Of a stretch of 64,000 nucleotides of DNA, positions 62,899 to 64,000 are shown in pieces. The first letter of the stretch is position 1, and each line of letters starts with the position of its first letter. This stretch comes from Cystobacter ferrugineus (GTDB lineage Bacteria; Myxococcota; Myxococcia; Myxococcales; Myxococcaceae): the NCBI RefSeq assembly GCF_001887355.1, contig NZ_MPIN01000001.1:1445617-1509616 (forward strand), read 5' to 3'. A program made the translations under genes and the position numbers. Below the pieces are notes generated by a model, which was not told where the DNA came from, searched no databases, and saw nothing but the letters and a program-made list of their open reading frames with translations.

Positions 62899-64000
62899 AT
62901 GACGGATCCTGTGAAGCCGGGTAATGGGGAAGAGAAGCAGCAGCTGAGCCTCGCGACGATCGCGGCTCGCCAGCTCACGACGACGACCAAGTCCGTTCCG
63001 CAGATGCAGGGGATTTCGTCCCGGTGGCTGCTCAAGCTGCTGCCGTGGGTGCAGGTCTCGGGCGGCACGTTCCGCCTCAACCGCCGCTTGAGCTACACCG
63101 TGGGCGACGGCCGGGTGACCTTCTTCAGCACGGGCGCGAAGGTCCAGGTCATTCCCCAGGAACTCCAGGAGCTGCCACTGCTGCGCGGCTTCGAGGACAA
63201 CGAGGTGTTGACCGCCCTGGCCAACCGCTTCGAGCAGAGGGAGTTCAAGCCCGGTGAGGTGATCACCGAGGCCGGCAAGGAGGCCGACTCGATCTGCCTC
63301 ATCGCCCACGGCAAGGTGAACAAGATTGGCAAGGGCAAGTACGGTGATGACACCGTGCTCGAGACGCTGGCGGACGGCGACCACTACAGCTACGAGGTGC
63401 TGCTGGAGTCGCAGGACTACTGGCAGTTCACGGCCAGGGCCGTCACCGCCTGCACCGTGCTGATCCTCAAGCAGTCCGACTTCGAGGCGGTGCTCGCCCT
63501 GTCTCCGTCGCTCCAGAAGCACGTCGAGAGATTCAAGGCCCGGCTGAAGAAGAAGGCGGACTCGACGGGCGAGGCCGCCATCGAGCTGTCCGCGGGCCAC
63601 CACGGCGAGCCGACGCTGCCGGGCACCTTCGTCGACTACGAGACCCATCCTCGTGAGTATGAGCTGAGCGTGGCCCAGACCGTGCTCCAGATCCATAGCC
63701 GTGTCGCCGACCTCTTCAACGACCCGATGAACCAGACCGAGCAGCAGTTGCGTCTGACCGTCGAGGCCCTCAAGGAGCGCAAGGAGCACGAACTCATCAA
63801 CAACCGGGAGTTCGGACTGCTGCACAACGCCGATCTCAAGCAGCGCATCCACACCCGCGGCGGGCCTCCGACGCCGGATGACATGGACGAGCTGCTGGCG
63901 ACGGTGTGGAAGGAGCCCTCGTTCTTCCTGGCCCACCCCCGCGCCATCGCCGCGTTCGGCCAGGAGTGCAGCCGCCGGGGAATCTACCCGACCAGCATTG
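62899..64000 (+). CDS. Family 2B encapsulin shell protein with cNMP-binding domain (3' end outside window)
   Basis: The first 367 residues of a protein that continues beyond the window. An N-terminal Gln/Thr-rich arm (1-40) precedes a short shell segment (41-90). A Crp-like cyclic-nucleotide-binding domain (93-210; FEQREFKPGEVITEAGKEAD) is inserted, and the HK97 shell fold resumes (252 onward; EYELSVAQTVLQIHSRVADL, NDPMNQTEQQLRL, NNREFGLLHNADLKQRIHTR, FFLAHPRAIAAFGQECSRRG). This is the architecture of family 2B encapsulins. Genes of this kind next to geosmin synthase in cyanobacteria were earlier named cyclic-nucleotide-binding proteins. The ATG is 3 bases after geoA, so cargo and shell are co-expressed. 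Confidence 0.88.
   Translation, partial: MTDPVKPGNGEEKQQLSLATIAARQLTTTTKSVPQMQGISSRWLLKLLPWVQVSGGTFRLNRRLSYTVGDGRVTFFSTGAKVQVIPQELQELPLLRGFEDNEVLTALANRFEQREFKPGEVITEAGKEADSICLIAHGKVNKIGKGKYGDDTVLETLADGDHYSYEVLLESQDYWQFTARAVTACTVLILKQSDFEAVLALSPSLQKHVERFKARLKKKADSTGEAAIELSAGHHGEPTLPGTFVDYETHPREYELSVAQTVLQIHSRVADLFNDPMNQTEQQLRLTVEALKERKEHELINNREFGLLHNADLKQRIHTRGGPPTPDDMDELLATVWKEPSFFLAHPRAIAAFGQECSRRGIYPTSI

Overview
The window is high-GC chromosomal DNA from a myxobacterium, most likely of the Cystobacterineae (Archangium/Cystobacter/Melittangium type). The evidence is the DUF2381 protein, SitA-like lipoprotein toxin/immunity pairs, a eukaryote-like Ser/Thr kinase, an alpha-2-macroglobulin/PbpC pair and a geosmin synthase, all in strongly GC3-biased genes. 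No rRNA, tRNA or CRISPR array was seen.

Layout. 1-4.8 kb: right end of an IS701-type element, a lipoprotein toxin with an ankyrin immunity protein, DUF2381 genes and a Ser/Thr/Pro-rich protein. 5.0-8.4 kb: a copper-buffering-type RiPP cluster (repeat-containing Cys peptide, DUF692/MNIO enzyme, DUF2063 partner) facing an ECF sigma/NrsF-like anti-sigma pair; a GTAACC-N16-CGTC promoter precedes the peptide gene. 8.4-20.7 kb: a scrap-yard of IS701 and IS91-type remnants, broken genes and small intact cargo units (DUF1295 enzyme, lipoprotein haloalkane dehalogenase/LysR, DUF4334, DUF4397, DUF5694). 21.0-24.7 kb: hrpA. 24.7-30.7 kb: IS91 and IS4 debris, an EF-hand protein, a von Willebrand A protein and two decayed genes. 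30.6-33.3 kb: LysR, azoreductase and an intradiol-dioxygenase-like enzyme. 33.3-35.1 kb: a nuclease-toxin/immunity pair with a fragment of a second toxin copy. 35.4-45.4 kb: DUF2243 membrane pair, pbpC, a giant alpha-2-macroglobulin lipoprotein and a Cys-rich protein. 45.5-47.3 kb: a PD-(D/E)XK lipoprotein toxin with a DUF3396 immunity protein. 47.3-58.7 kb: mostly housekeeping genes (TrmJ-like methyltransferase, pseudouridine synthase, stand-alone EF-G, RhlE helicase, ABC-F ATPase) and a Ser/Thr kinase. 59.2-64 kb: an SDR, a small Cys-rich peptide and, at the right edge, geosmin synthase followed by a family 2B encapsulin shell gene.

The most interesting unit is the last. The two-domain geosmin synthase carries two copies of a [10 protein letters not shown] motif, one in the inter-domain linker and one at the C terminus. 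This resembles the disordered loading motif of encapsulated terpene cyclases. The next gene, 3 bases on, encodes an HK97-fold shell protein with a cyclic-nucleotide-binding domain. Upstream lie a perfect sigma-54 promoter match and, about 100 bp further up, three palindromes in exact 12-bp register, as expected for an enhancer-binding-protein site. Together they suggest a developmentally controlled geosmin-producing protein compartment.

The other theme is social conflict: three toxin/immunity pairs, several beside transposon debris, fit contact-dependent kin-discrimination islands. Limits: all family assignments are from reading translated sequence and remembered family signatures; no database search was run.
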